Assembly (NCBI RefSeq): GCF_000611645.1
Contig: NW_014013092.1
Location: 1-25,079, forward strand
Direction: 5' to 3'
DNA length: 25,079 nucleotides
Source: Monoraphidium neglectum
Lineage: Eukaryota; Chlorophyta; Chlorophyceae; Sphaeropleales; Selenastraceae
How positions within the stretch are numbered: position 1 is the stretch's first letter; every line of letters begins with the position of its first letter. The notes below the pieces were generated by a model that made no database searches, was not told the origin of the DNA, and worked only from the letters and a program-made list of their open reading frames with translations. The position numbers and the translations under genes were made by a program. This document shows positions 11,343 to 21,240 of this stretch, one piece after another.

Positions 11343-11886
11343 TGCGTCCCCTCTTATGTACGGTGTATAGCACCCTGTTCCGACCAACCTCACTGTGCCC
11401 CTGCTTCAGAATCCCCTGAATCGACACAAAAATCTGACTGCGGGCTGCACGTCCCAAGTACACAGCGGCAGCGCATGAGCAGGCAGTGTCACGGGTGACA
11501 CAAGTGACCGACGGACGGCCAGGGCATCAGTGGGTCCCAGCAGGGTCGTGGTCAGAGCCGCCTCTTTCTCCTCCCATGCGCATTCTGCACCCTTCAAGTC
11601 AATGTGTGTCTGGCATTGATAGATGGAGGGGTGCATGTTGAGAAACGGGGTGGAGCAGAGCAAGCCTGATTAGCACAAGGGTTGCATAAGCGCTGGTGCA
11701 TCCCCTACCACTTGAGCCCCGGTTGCTACGTAGGCGTGCTCAAATTACTGACAGCAAAGGCAAATTCCCTCGGCCAACAATGCCAAGCAATATCGCGCTG
11801 ATTGGTCAGATAAAGTCGCTGTCATGGTCTTGGCAGGGCAGGGCAGTGGCAAGCATAGCCAGGGTCGTTTCATCCACCTGACGTGG

Positions 11887-11891
11887 TTACA
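11887..11891 (-). promoter_or_regulatory. Possible TGTAA poly(A) signal for the gene at 12137-15312
   Basis: TGTAA on the minus strand, 246 bases downstream of the stop codon. It is the only TGTAA I noticed in the first 300 bases past that stop. Confidence 0.4.
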
Positions 11892-11913
11892 CCAATATGT
11901 GCCATATGCAAGG

Positions 11914-11942
11914 CCTGATGCACAGCCTGATGCACAGCCTGA
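11914..11942. repeat. Short tandem repeat, 12-base unit x 2.4
   Basis: The unit CCTGATGCACAG occurs twice back to back, followed by CCTGA. It lies in the 3' flank of the HNH-like gene. No function is apparent. Confidence 0.7.
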
Positions 11943-12136
11943 AGACAGTCGCTCTCCTGTCATCAGTGCTGTCAGCAGCATGCATCGCCCTAAGTGCATG
12001 TGGTCGCTCTCTCGCGCGGGCATGTGGTGCAATATGCATGATTGAACGTGAATCTCACTTGTCGGGAGTAACCGCCCAAAGAAACCGCCCTTTCTTCAGG
12101 GGTTTGAGCCTCTAGCAAACAGGCCAAGCTCTGTCC

Positions 12137-14941
12137 CTAGTCGTATGAAAGGCCCCGGTTATAGTTGCGTTCAAAGCTGGCACGAGCCGCAGCCCTGCGT
12201 TTGGCTCCCTCGAGTGGCCCCTGCGGGCGCACAGGAGGAGCACAACGGCAGAAGCGCAGGTGTGTTGCCGGAAAGGCGGGCGGCCTTGAAGTCAAATGGG
12301 CACATGCAGGCACCAGGAGGTGCGCCAAGACACAAAACTTATCTTGTTCCCATCCCCCACGCCAGCCCCACGAACCCACCTGCTCCGCGTCGCTGTAGGG
12401 CGCCGCGTCCAAACCCGCCCCACTGTCGGCCGATGACCCCAGCGGTCGTGCCGCCTGCGCCACGCGGCGGCCGTGGCCCGGCGACCCGTTGTGGCCTAGG
12501 GCACCGCTGCTGCCGCCGCCGCCGCCGCCTCGTTGGTGGGACCCAGAGGGGCTGACGAGGTGCGTGTGGTGGCCGCCACCGCCGCCAGCCTTGTGCGGCG
12601 GCATCCAGTGCTGAAAGCTGGCTGTAACCTCAGGGGCGACTCTGGCATGCTGGGCGACGCCTGCAATCACGGTCCCCGCCCCTGCTGTAGCCGTGCCGGA
12701 GGCCGCCGTGGCCTGCGCCGCTGCCGCCTCGCCCCACCTAGGCGCTGCCGCTGCCGAATCCCAGTCTCGCGCTGCTGCAGGCGCCTCCCACTCCTGGCGC
12801 CCCTCGCGCTCATACGCTGTGCAGCGCTGCGATGGCGCCTCGGGTCCTGGCGGTGCGATACTGTAGACCCCGCCGCCAATCGCACTGCTCGCGCCACGGC
12901 TCATGGCAGACCCTGGCACCGTGCGGATGGCGCCGCTCGCACCCCTGCTGAAGCCGCCCTCGGCGCCCGTGCCGAGGGCGCCGCGGCCAAAGCTGGCATC
13001 AACGGTGCAGCCAATGGCACCGCTTGCGCCGCGGTTGAAGGCGCCGCTGCTGACGGCATCGCCCGCAATGCAGGTGAAGCCGGTGTCCTCAAACCCGCCG
13101 GCGCCGCTCGGCCTGCCGCCACTCTCGCTGATCAACCCGGCAGCGCCATGATCGTGCCCGTACTCAGTGGCAGCGCTGAAGCCTCCGCCGAGGTCCCTCG
13201 CCGCCGCGGCCACCGCTGTAGGGCTGGGGGGAGCAGGGTCGCGCACCGCCGGCAGCGACAGTGTCGGGTGCTCGCCGCCGTCATCAGACGGTATGCAGGT
13301 GCCTATGCAGGCGCCCGTGGGGCTGAAATCCAGCTCCCCACAGGACGCAGGCCGGTCAAACACAGTGCTGCTGCTGGGCATCGCCGTCAGCAGTGGCACC
13401 GACGACGGCGCCGCCAGCGCGGCGATCAGGCCGACGGGGTTCCAGAGCGGCAGCTGCTGCTGGGGGCGCGCGCCGGCGCGAGGCAGCTGCAGGGGTGGCA
13501 CGTTCTGGCGCAGGCCCACGAGGACGCCTGGTTCAGGGCGGAGAGGCAGTATGGGGTCAACAAATTGTCCGTACAGCGGCTCTATAGTGGCGTTCACAGC
13601 CGATAATGCAGGACCCAGCGCCGGTCCTTCTCACCTGCCAGTGTGTTGCTGCGCTGCCGCGGCAGCCTCATGTGCAGCACGAGCACGCGCTTGTTGTGCC
13701 GCAGTGCGGTCGCCTGCCTCAGGCTGCAGCGCTGGCACTGGGCGAAAAAGCGCTGCGCCGGGCGAGCAGCTGTGGCGCCTGTCAGGCCTCGTACCTGGGG
13801 ATGCACGCATGTCGATGGGCGAGCCCTTGGGTTGAAATGCGCACAGTCAAGCATCACACACGTCCTGGCAGGCCAGCATGCAATGGCACACAAAGCGTCT
13901 GCTTTTCCCTCTCTAGCCGCCACAGGCTGCCCGCGGTGGGGGTGCCTACCCCCACCTGGCGAATGCCTGGCAGGTCGTTGAACCAGGCCGCCAGCTGGCT
14001 GGCGCCCCGTGTGAACACCAGCTTGTTGGGGGGCATGTGGTCCCCAATGACAGGGCCCCTGCGTGTGCCTGCGGGCCAAATAATTTAGATTTTGCACAAA
14101 CAGCCTCTTCAGACTGAGCCGGGCCACTGGGAGTGAATCAGACTGCTGCGCACTCCGTGGCTCTGCGCGTCACAACGGCCCTTCCACAGTGGCGGCGCAA
14201 CAGTGTCACCGCAGCCCCCTCACCGCAGTGGTGGCACCCGTCCCGCCGGAAGAAGCGCGCCAGCTCCCGCTTGGCGGCCGGCCGCACGTACTCCTCTCCG
14301 TGGGCGGGGATGGACTCGAAAGCGAGCGCGCCGGGCGACGCCAGGTCGCTCGGCATGATGCTGCTGAAGCGGCCGCCTGCAGACTGCAGCCGGCACGTGC
14401 GCGTTCTTTGTGAGGGCATGCCAGTCAAACAGATGCGCCGATCCAAGCTGTTGCGGGCGTGCTTGGGGGCACCGACGGTGCACGAGTCCCTGCCTCAACG
14501 AAGCTCACGTGAGTCGGCCGTAGCTCGTCAAAGCCGCCAGCCCAACCCTGCACCCTGACGTGCGCCGCACACCACCCTGCCCTGTACAGAAACGTCAGCA
14601 GGGCACGCTATCGGGCGGCGTTTGAATCCCACAGGCGCGAACCTTATAGACGAGGAGGCCCAGCACCGCATTGGTCACGGCGTCGTCGACGCGCATGGGG
14701 CGCCACCACCCCGGCCGCAGCGGGTTGCCGCCTTCCTGGCACAGCTTGTGCGTGTGCGCCGACACGTGGCCGGCGAGCACCGATGCGCAGCCGACGCCGA
14801 TCAGGCCTAGGCAGGGACCAAGAACAGGTGTGCAGCACGAGATGCGCAGGCAGTAGCCTACGATCTGCGCAGCGCAGCGTTCAGTGTGTGTGAGGACGTC
14901 GTCGCCGTGGGTTGGTGCTGTGTGTGCGCGCGACCTGTGTA

Positions 14942-14990
<49 letters not shown>

Positions 14991-15312
14991 ACGCGTGTGT
15001 GCACGCACATGCAAATAACAGGTGTGTGTGCAGCAGGTGGGTGAAGCACAGGTGCACACGGGCAGAAGAGGCTCTCGTTGTGCCGTCTCATGCTCCCAAA
15101 GAATTGAGCGCTAAAAAACGCAAAACGCACCTGCGTCGCTTTGATGCCCATTGTGTATGCCGCAAACGAGGTGCCCATCTGGGCAAAGTACGGTACCAGG
15201 GCAGCAACGCCTGCGGCAACATGCAGGTGATGTTGGCTGCAACAGACGGCTTGCAATGCGGCACTGCACCTGCCTCCAACCGCCCCACGTTCAACGGATC
15301 CAGCGGCTCCAT
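12137..15312 (-). CDS. Membrane protein with Cys4/DH HNH-like motif and Gly/Ala/Ser-rich C-terminal tail
   Basis: Eight exons join in frame into 687 residues: 15270-15312, 15131-15210, 14643-14864, 14224-14383, 13956-14068, 13635-13794, 12380-13581 and 12137-12220. The start (GCA ATG G) gives MEPLDPLNVGRLEA. Residues 16-75 are hydrophobic, with likely membrane helices around VAALVPYFAQMGTSFAAYTM and GLIGVGCASVLAG. Residues 116-259 hold a conserved-looking core: CHHCGTRRGPVIGDHMPPNK (C165, C168, D178, H179) and later QCQRCS (C226, C229). The two CxxC pairs around a DH are typical of treble-clef/HNH-like zinc sites, and I recall eukaryotic proteins of unknown function with the same CGTxxGxVIGDHxPPN string. 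From residue 260 the protein is low-complexity with RGASGAI repeats. The join at 13582-13634 is a 53-base intron; if it is not spliced, the protein ends at 13594 after HYRL and the tail would be a separate gene. The reaction is unknown. Confidence 0.72.
12870..13045 (-). repeat. Degenerate coding repeat, (F/M)xRGASGAI units
   Basis: The tail of the gene above has spaced copies: FNRGASGAIG, FGRGALGTGA, FSRGASGAIR and MSRGASSAIG, at intervals of about 15-20 residues. This looks like internal duplication in a disordered region. Confidence 0.7.
14944..14984. repeat. (TG)20 microsatellite in intron 2 of the HNH-like gene
   Basis: About 20 perfect TG units, followed by more GT/GC alternation to about 15003. 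It lies in the intron between exons 15131-15210 and 14643-14864; on the transcript it is a CA repeat about 80 bases upstream of the acceptor. Confidence 0.9.
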
Positions 15313-16426
15313 TGCATCTTTATGCAAGTACTCACCTTTCTGCGCGGCTCTTCGCACATTTCCTGTGAGTCGCTTCGCTCTTTCCTTTGCGCGGTTTGAT
15401 GCTCTTCTCCGCTGCATCTAGACCTCCCGCAGGCTGACCAACGTGCGGAAATAACAGTGTAATCAACTGTCCTTCTTGTCGTGCCGTTGGTCTGCTTGGC
15501 GACGATCAGCAGCTCCCAGCTGGCCACAACAACGGATGAGCGCGATCACAAATTATACCGTAAAGGAGGTAATGCTCACCACAAGCTACTGCCTTGCACA
15601 TCGGACGCAGGCTGAAAGGCCGTGAGTCAACCTGATGATTGCCTGGTGGCCAAGTTGCCGGGGCGGTGGTCAAACTCCTGTACCGTACGTTCTCCACTCA
15701 CCTGCGCGATACGGTATAGGCCTCCAACCTGACATGCACTGTTTACACATGCATATTGCGCATGGGTTCAGAAACCGTGGTGATCCATGTAACAAGACCC
15801 TCAGAGGTAACTCCACACTCCATCAGATCAGTCTGGAAGCCCTGCCGCCTGCAATGGATGGATTGCCTGACAGAACACTGCACGTACTTACATCTATGAT
15901 TACGGGCAGCAAATTTCCAATCATCCAATCAATTAAACCAATCAATAACTAGTGATAGACCAGATCTTGCCCAGCGGCGCGCTATTTGTGGACCTACCCT
16001 GCCGGGGAGCGGTTTGGCAGGTCATGGTTGCCACCCATGGCCACTATTCGGCCCTTCTTGGCTCATTGCCCTATCAGTCGAGTCGTCGGGTTCCAGCAAG
16101 TGCCCACGCGAGCCAACATAATCATTTGCATTGATATCAGGGGCTGCACAGCAGCACACATGGCACGGCCCATCTTTTCATCACTGCTCCTCTGATCGCC
16201 TCATGCTTTGTTCGATGTGTGTGTGTTCATCAGGCACACAAACGTGCTTGAGTCAGTTACCGCAGGGAGCACCGCTGCACTACAGCTACGCGTGCAGTAC
16301 CATGCATGAAGTTGAGGACCCAGGTGTTTGAGGGTGAGCAGCACTTGTCGAGCCGTCTGTGAACACTAGGCATGCATCGATGCGTTCTCCTACAGCCAGC
16401 CAGCGTGTCATGCTCAATTCAACCCA
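15313..16426. other. Intergenic region between the HNH-like gene and the HAD-methyltransferase gene
   Basis: This stretch is clearly lower in GC than the genes around it and has stops in all frames. It holds the 5' flank of the HNH-like gene and the 3' flank of the HAD-methyltransferase gene. TTACA at 15888-15892 and 15743-15747 read TGTAA on minus, 535 and 680 bases past the stop at 16427. A near-perfect donor-like GTGAGT just above the start at 15312 may mark an untranslated exon. Confidence 0.5.
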
Positions 16427-19400
16427 TCAAGGCGCTTGTGCCACAACCCGCAGCCGGCCTGGTGGCCCAGCATCCACCACGTCCACGTGCCATCCGGCAG
16501 CCTTGAATGCATCAGCAGCCGCAGCAGCATCCACGCCGCCAGCCTCTGCACATAGCCGGCCGCCAGGCTTGAGCACAGACCTCACCTGCACAACAAAGAT
16601 GGATTGAAACATCAAAGCGTGAACGTGTGACCGCGACACGAGGCCCAGTGCACCTGCAGGGACAGCTGCTTGAGCAGACACCATCATTGTCCCGCCAATC
16701 AAATACATGAATAATTTGGTGGCCCACATAAAAGAGGCCCCCGCAGCGCGCCCGGCCATTGCCCCAGTCCCAGGAACTCCCTGCACCCCGGACCCACCTC
16801 ATCCAAGGTTGAGCGCGACAGCAGATCACCCAGTGACATCCCCTCCCCATGGTGGAACAGCACGACGTCGTACGGCCCCCGCTCCATCGACGCCGCCAGC
16901 GCCCCTGCCGACAACGGCCCGCCGCTGGCGGCGGCGCCGCCGCCGCCATAGGCAAAGCACTGCAGGCCGCGCCGCGCCGCCGCTGCCACGTCGCGGTCGG
17001 CGCCGCAGACCCGCAGGCCTTTTGAGGCGAGCATCTTTGTGAGGGCCCCTCCGCCGCACTGCAAGTGCAGCACGGTGTGGCCGCCGACGGGGCATGCCTG
17101 CAGGCCGCCGGCGGCGGCGCCCATCCGAGGGAACGAAGTGGTAGCCAGGCAGAGGGCGTTCATCTGCGGCAGTGAGGAGGGCCCAGGTGGGTGATGTAAT
17201 GTAATGTAATCAAGGGCCGGGTTAATCTGTATTGGTGCAGGGCAGGGCAGCCTTGATGGGAGGCCGTCATGGGTGCTGGCCCTGCATTTACCGCTGGGCG
17301 GTGGATGGCCTGCGCCTTTGGGTCGATGATCCTCAGACGTGGACAAGCCGCTTAGCACGCTTTGGTGCCTCATGCTGGCCACGTGGACGCTGATGCCCGA
17401 CATACCCGCAAACCCGACGAAGGATGCCATCCCAGCCCAGCCCTGTCCGTCATCACCAGCCACCATCCACCAGACCGCGCACCCCGATCAGGTAGTCCGC
17501 AAAGTCCAGCCCCGGCGCCGGCGACCCCGGCTGCAGCGGGTCCGCCAGCGCCACCGCGAGCACCGCGCGGTCCTCCGCGCCCGCCACTCGCGCCCGCCAG
17601 CCCAGCAGGGGCGCGTCCTCCTCATCCGTCTCGTCCCCGTCCTGGCGGGTGCGCAGCAGGATGTCGTTGAGCTCCGACAGGCTGTGGACCGTGATCGTGG
17701 GGACAGCGCCCGGTGGCGGGCCGGCGTTGGCGGCGCCGACCTGCGTGGGGCAGGGGCAGCAGAGGGGAGGTGGCGGGGGCAGGACAGTCCTTGTAAAGCG
17801 AGGCGGGTCTGGTGGTTAAAGGTTTGACCACACAACAAGCCACGGCTCCACTCTCTGCTGAGGCACAGTGTGGCGTCGGCCGCTGGACGTGCGCTCTGCC
17901 CAGGCATTGTCCGAGTGCGGATGTGAGGCAGCCAGGTGGGAGCCCGAATCTGCAGCTCACCTCGTTGCCGCCGCCCGCAATGAGGCAGGTTGCAGTGCCC
18001 GCCGCGTTGCCGCACTCCACGTCTTCGTGAGAGTCTCCTACCATGAGCACGTGACCTGGGCGCGCCCCCAAGTCCTGGGGAGGCAAGGGAGTAGACAAAG
18101 TAAGCGATTATATTTATTTGATGGCTCTCACCCTCCACATACACGGAGGCGTGATTCTAATTAAGCTGTGAGAGTGGCGTGGGCACACTACCACATCCTG
18201 GCTGCCAGAACCGCAGCGCACCCTCACTGACGCAACGCCCCTTTTCCGCTCTCCCTCAGGACTCCCTCAGGAAGACCCTCTTCCTCATGAAGACCCTCAA
18301 AAGCCGCCCGACCGTCAGCTGTCTCGCCCCACCCTGCTATCTGCTGCTCGAGCGCACCTCCGCCAGAGACAGCAGCAGCCTCTTGTCCGGCTTGACGTAG
18401 CGGAACTCGCGCGTGCGGATCGCGTCAAAGGTGCCGCGCCACTCCTCGCCCACCAGGCGGAAGAACGCGTCCACGCTGGCCGTCGTGTTGCGGGTGACGA
18501 GCGCCACCTTGACCTGGGGGGCGGTGCAGGAAGCGCAAGTGTGGGAAGTTGAGCGGTGGCCAAGGTGCAAGGTGTTGCGCAGCCGCTCTTGCACGCAGGG
18601 TCCGCCTGAAACAAACAACTTCCAGGCGCATGAGGCCAGGCATCAACATGCAGAGCCCATGACTAGCAAGCCAGATGCCACGGATGCATATGGCACAAGT
18701 AGCAACAAGGGACCACCCAACGCCTGCGCAGTTTGGCAGTCTTAGACAACTGCATTATTGCGCTCTGCTGCACCCAACCACCGGCGCCGGCCGCCGCAAG
18801 GGCCTCACGTCGTGGTCCCTGAGTGTTGCCATGAGGTCCTGCAGGCCGGGCATGGCACTGACTGTCTTGGACGCCTCTGCCTCAATCTCCAGAATGACAC
18901 CTTGGGGAGGCCAGGGGGTTCACAAAGCGCCGTCAGGGCGGATATGGCGAATGCCGTGTGCCCGAGAGACCCGCCGCATTTTGATGATGCCGCATTCAAC
19001 AGTCTTCAGTCTGCAACCTGCTGCGGCGGTTGCGGTGATGCATTCGCGAGTGACGGGCGCAGCTGTGCACACCTTCCAAGGGCGGTCGCCTGGTGCGGCT
19101 TACCCATGGCGCGTGCAACCTCCTCGGGCTCCTCCCACGACTCCATTGCCACAAACAAGTCGCCCACAGGGATGCCTGTTTATGGGGGGAGGGTGTGGCA
19201 CAGGGGTTGGGTACCGTGGGCGACGCGACCTCATAGAGCTTCAGGTAAGCGCCAAGGTGCTGCACAGGCCCGCAGCCCGCACTGGCGACCGCGATTGCCC
19301 TCAATGCGGTTGCAGCAGTTTTCAGGTGCCGCCCTGACCTGTGCGCTTCCGCATGTCAACGAAATCTGATGGGGCGATCAGGGTCCACATGGGAGGGGGG

Positions 19401-19819
19401 GGGGATGAGTGAGAGTCAGTGCACCACCGTGAGCGCATCACCCTGCAAGGTTATTGCTGCCATTGCTGGAAGCAGTCCTTCTACTAATAGTGAGCATCCC
19501 ATCCATCGCTTCCAGCCAGGGGCAGCCCTTCGTTCTCATCTATTTAAGTGTTTTTGAGGTTCTCACAGGTGTAGGGGTTTTCAGGTGAAGCACAAGCCAG
19601 GGTTGACCATGCGCAACCATGCTGTTGCTCACCGATGTGCGCCTTAGTGAGCGTCCCGTCCATGTCAAGGGCAACCGCATCATACAGCAGCCGCCCGCCG
19701 GTGCTGCGGCGCACCTGCGCCGACTGTGCCGTGGCAGCACACCGCCAGCGCGCAAGCCACGCCTGGCACTGTGACGGGGGTGGTGCCCTGCATTGGCCCA
19801 GCTGCCGCTGAAGCCTCAT
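16427..19819 (-). CDS. HAD-superfamily phosphatase fused to a class I SAM-dependent methyltransferase
   Basis: Nine exons join in frame into 476 residues: 19633-19819, 19339-19365, 19104-19175, 18809-18900, 18358-18513, 17961-18074, 17483-17740, 16798-17163 and 16427-16585. The N-terminal 40 residues are Arg/Gln-rich and may be an organelle-targeting peptide. The HAD domain carries all four motifs: LDMDGTLT (D52, D54), LVTRN (T133), YVKPDK (K167) and VGDSHEDVECGNAAG (D192, D196). Its layout (DFVDMRKRTGIP, AMPGLQDLM) resembles the Arabidopsis At2g33255-type HAD hydrolases from memory. The second half begins about residue 303 and has a Rossmann motif I (VLHLQCGGGAL, 333-343), an acidic residue after strand 2 (D358), YDVVLFHHGEGMSL, and LKPGGRL of the late methyltransferase strand. 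Substrates of both halves are unknown. The join at 17164-17482 that links the halves is phase 0 with a GTGCGC donor and a CCGCAG acceptor; two adjacent genes remain possible, since exon 8 begins with ATG. Confidence 0.8.
17195..17209 (+). repeat. Three tandem TGTAA pentamers in an intron
   Basis: The pentamer TGTAA is repeated three times without a break on the plus strand. It lies in intron 7 of the HAD-methyltransferase gene, about 30-45 bases upstream of that intron's 3' splice site. On the sense (minus) strand it reads ATTAC repeats, which could serve as branch-point sites. Confidence 0.8.
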
Positions 19820-20351
19820 CACCAGAATATTGTGCCAGCCTACGAACTGTGTTCTCGTGATGCTTGAAGCCGCTGGTAGCACGATCCAAATTATGTGCTC
19901 GCGCGAATCAACCAAGCGCAGGCTTACTTCACAATCACGGCTACGAATTTTCTCTGTCTTTGAAAGTACAGAGACAAGGCCTTGTGGTCAGCACGCTTGA
20001 CAATTCATGTCACCGGGTGAGTCGGCCATGGCGCTGCTAGCGTCGCAGCAAGTCGGCGTGTTTTTCGCCGCTGGCTGCTCAAACACCCACCCGCCGCATG
20101 CTGCCTCAGCGTACGTTGCTAGCTTACTTTGGAAGGTTCTACAATGGCCAACTGATACATTGTACAGCGCGTTGGAGGGACCGCATGACAATGGATGGCA
20201 ACGTCCCTTGCCATGTACAGGAGCCCAGCAGCACGAGGAGCTATGGGCCGCCAAAAGCGATTGCACACATGCGGCTACGTACGCTCAATTCATCCTCATA
20301 TAAAAGAGAGACGACGAAGGGCAGCCTCGATCCATGTGGGTTTCCCACAAC
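19820..20351. other. Region upstream of the HAD-methyltransferase gene
   Basis: It holds the 5' flank of the HAD-methyltransferase gene. On the plus strand there is an ATATAAAA string at 20298-20305, but no plus-strand gene follows it convincingly. If the unidentified gene to the right uses the GTGAGT donor at its apparent stop, further exons of it may lie here. Confidence 0.4.
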
Positions 20352-21240
20352 TCACGGCCGCATCTCCTGCAAGTGGAAGTTGAACTTGACCAAGTGCCCG
20401 CTGGGTGGCTGGCCGGAGAACGGCAGGCCTGGGCCCGACAAAAATGGCAGTAGGCCCTGCTCAGACGTGGGCCCTTTGATGGCCCAGGAGCGGTCCTCCA
20501 GCGCTGCGTGGTAACTTGTCACCTGGAATCGACTGTACATCGACGGCAGCGGTTGGGTTGTTGAGTGGTGTGAAACTTCCAGGGGTGAGACAATCTCAAA
20601 CATGTCGGTGGGGACGAGGGTGAGTAAATTGCACTGGGCAGAATGGACGGTCACATGGCATGGCATACGATGCACCTGCCACTGCGCAAAAGGAACATGC
20701 GTTACAGGCGCGCGTTCGAGATGGCAACAAATCGCCTGAAGCAACGCAGGGAGGTCGCTGCGCCCCAGGCGCCCCGGGCTGTCGGGTGCGGGCGTGCTCG
20801 TACCAGCGGCAGCCAACCTTAAACGGGTATTCAGTTGCACCGCTGCTGCAGCCAGGATATACTTGGCGTGCACCAAGTTGGGGTCCAGTGCAGAGATGCT
20901 GCGCGTTTTTGCGCGTTGGCGCCGCACAAGCAGCATCGATCTGTCCTATCCCCACAAGCGCGTTGCGTATGCCCACACTGCGCTAGGTTTCCACGGTGAT
21001 CCGACCGTTTGCAGATGCTGAGTGATCGCCTGCCGGTCTTCACCTGCCAGACGTCCTTACACTGGGCAATCCCTTGTTGCGGTACCTCCCTGATGGTTGC
21101 CACATTTGCGAAACGGCCCAGTTCTTAGGCGTTGATGCACAGACCACGCACCCTCAGCGCAAACGTTATTACCCATGACCACGAGAAACTGCACCACGAG
21201 ACACTGCACCAGCTCATCAGGGCTGGAGCAGGTGAGGGCC
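20352..21240 (-). CDS. Probable coding exons of an unidentified gene
   Basis: A minus-strand frame from about 20681 to 20352 reads like real protein (TDMFEIVSPLEVSHH, PLPSMYSRFQVTSYH, SWAIKGPTSEQGLLPF, GHLVKFNFHLQEMRP) with ordinary codon use. Splice sites with matching phase add an exon at 20841-20898 (ISALDPNLVHAKYILAAAA), and, with phase 2, one at 21044-21123 (WAVSQMWQPSGRYRNKG). A further candidate lies near 21170-21230 (PDELVQCLVVQFLVVM), but its frame does not fit the same reading of the 21044-21123 exon, so the 5' part is unresolved. The apparent stop TGA at 20352 overlaps a consensus donor (CC|GTGAGT), so the gene may continue to lower coordinates. I do not recognise the family and see no catalytic motif. 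The start is not found. Confidence 0.4.

Larger units (their letters stand above)
11343..12136. other. Intergenic region between the RRM gene and the HNH-like membrane-protein gene
   Basis: This is the 5' flank of the RRM gene and the 3' flank of the next gene. TTACA at 11887-11891 (TGTAA on minus) lies 246 bases past the stop at 12137 and is a plausible poly(A) signal. A 12-base unit (CCTGATGCACAG) is repeated twice plus a partial copy at 11914-11942. I see nothing coding. Confidence 0.5.

Noticed and set aside
12533..13606. 357-residue plus-strand frame
   Set aside because: It is the complement of the low-complexity tail exon of the HNH-like gene; its composition is Arg/Ala-rich and it has no recognisable domain.
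14643..14810. Acceptor CCTAG at about 14810 for exon 3 of the HNH-like gene
   Set aside because: It gives an immediate stop in the needed phase; the acceptor at 14865-14866 keeps the frame and adds hydrophobic sequence.
19633..19915. Longer N-terminus for the HAD protein beginning at 19915
   Set aside because: That codon is TTG, not ATG; the first in-frame ATG is at 19819.
20298..20305. ATATAAAA, TATA-box-like, on the plus strand
   Set aside because: No supportable plus-strand gene begins downstream within a few hundred bases.
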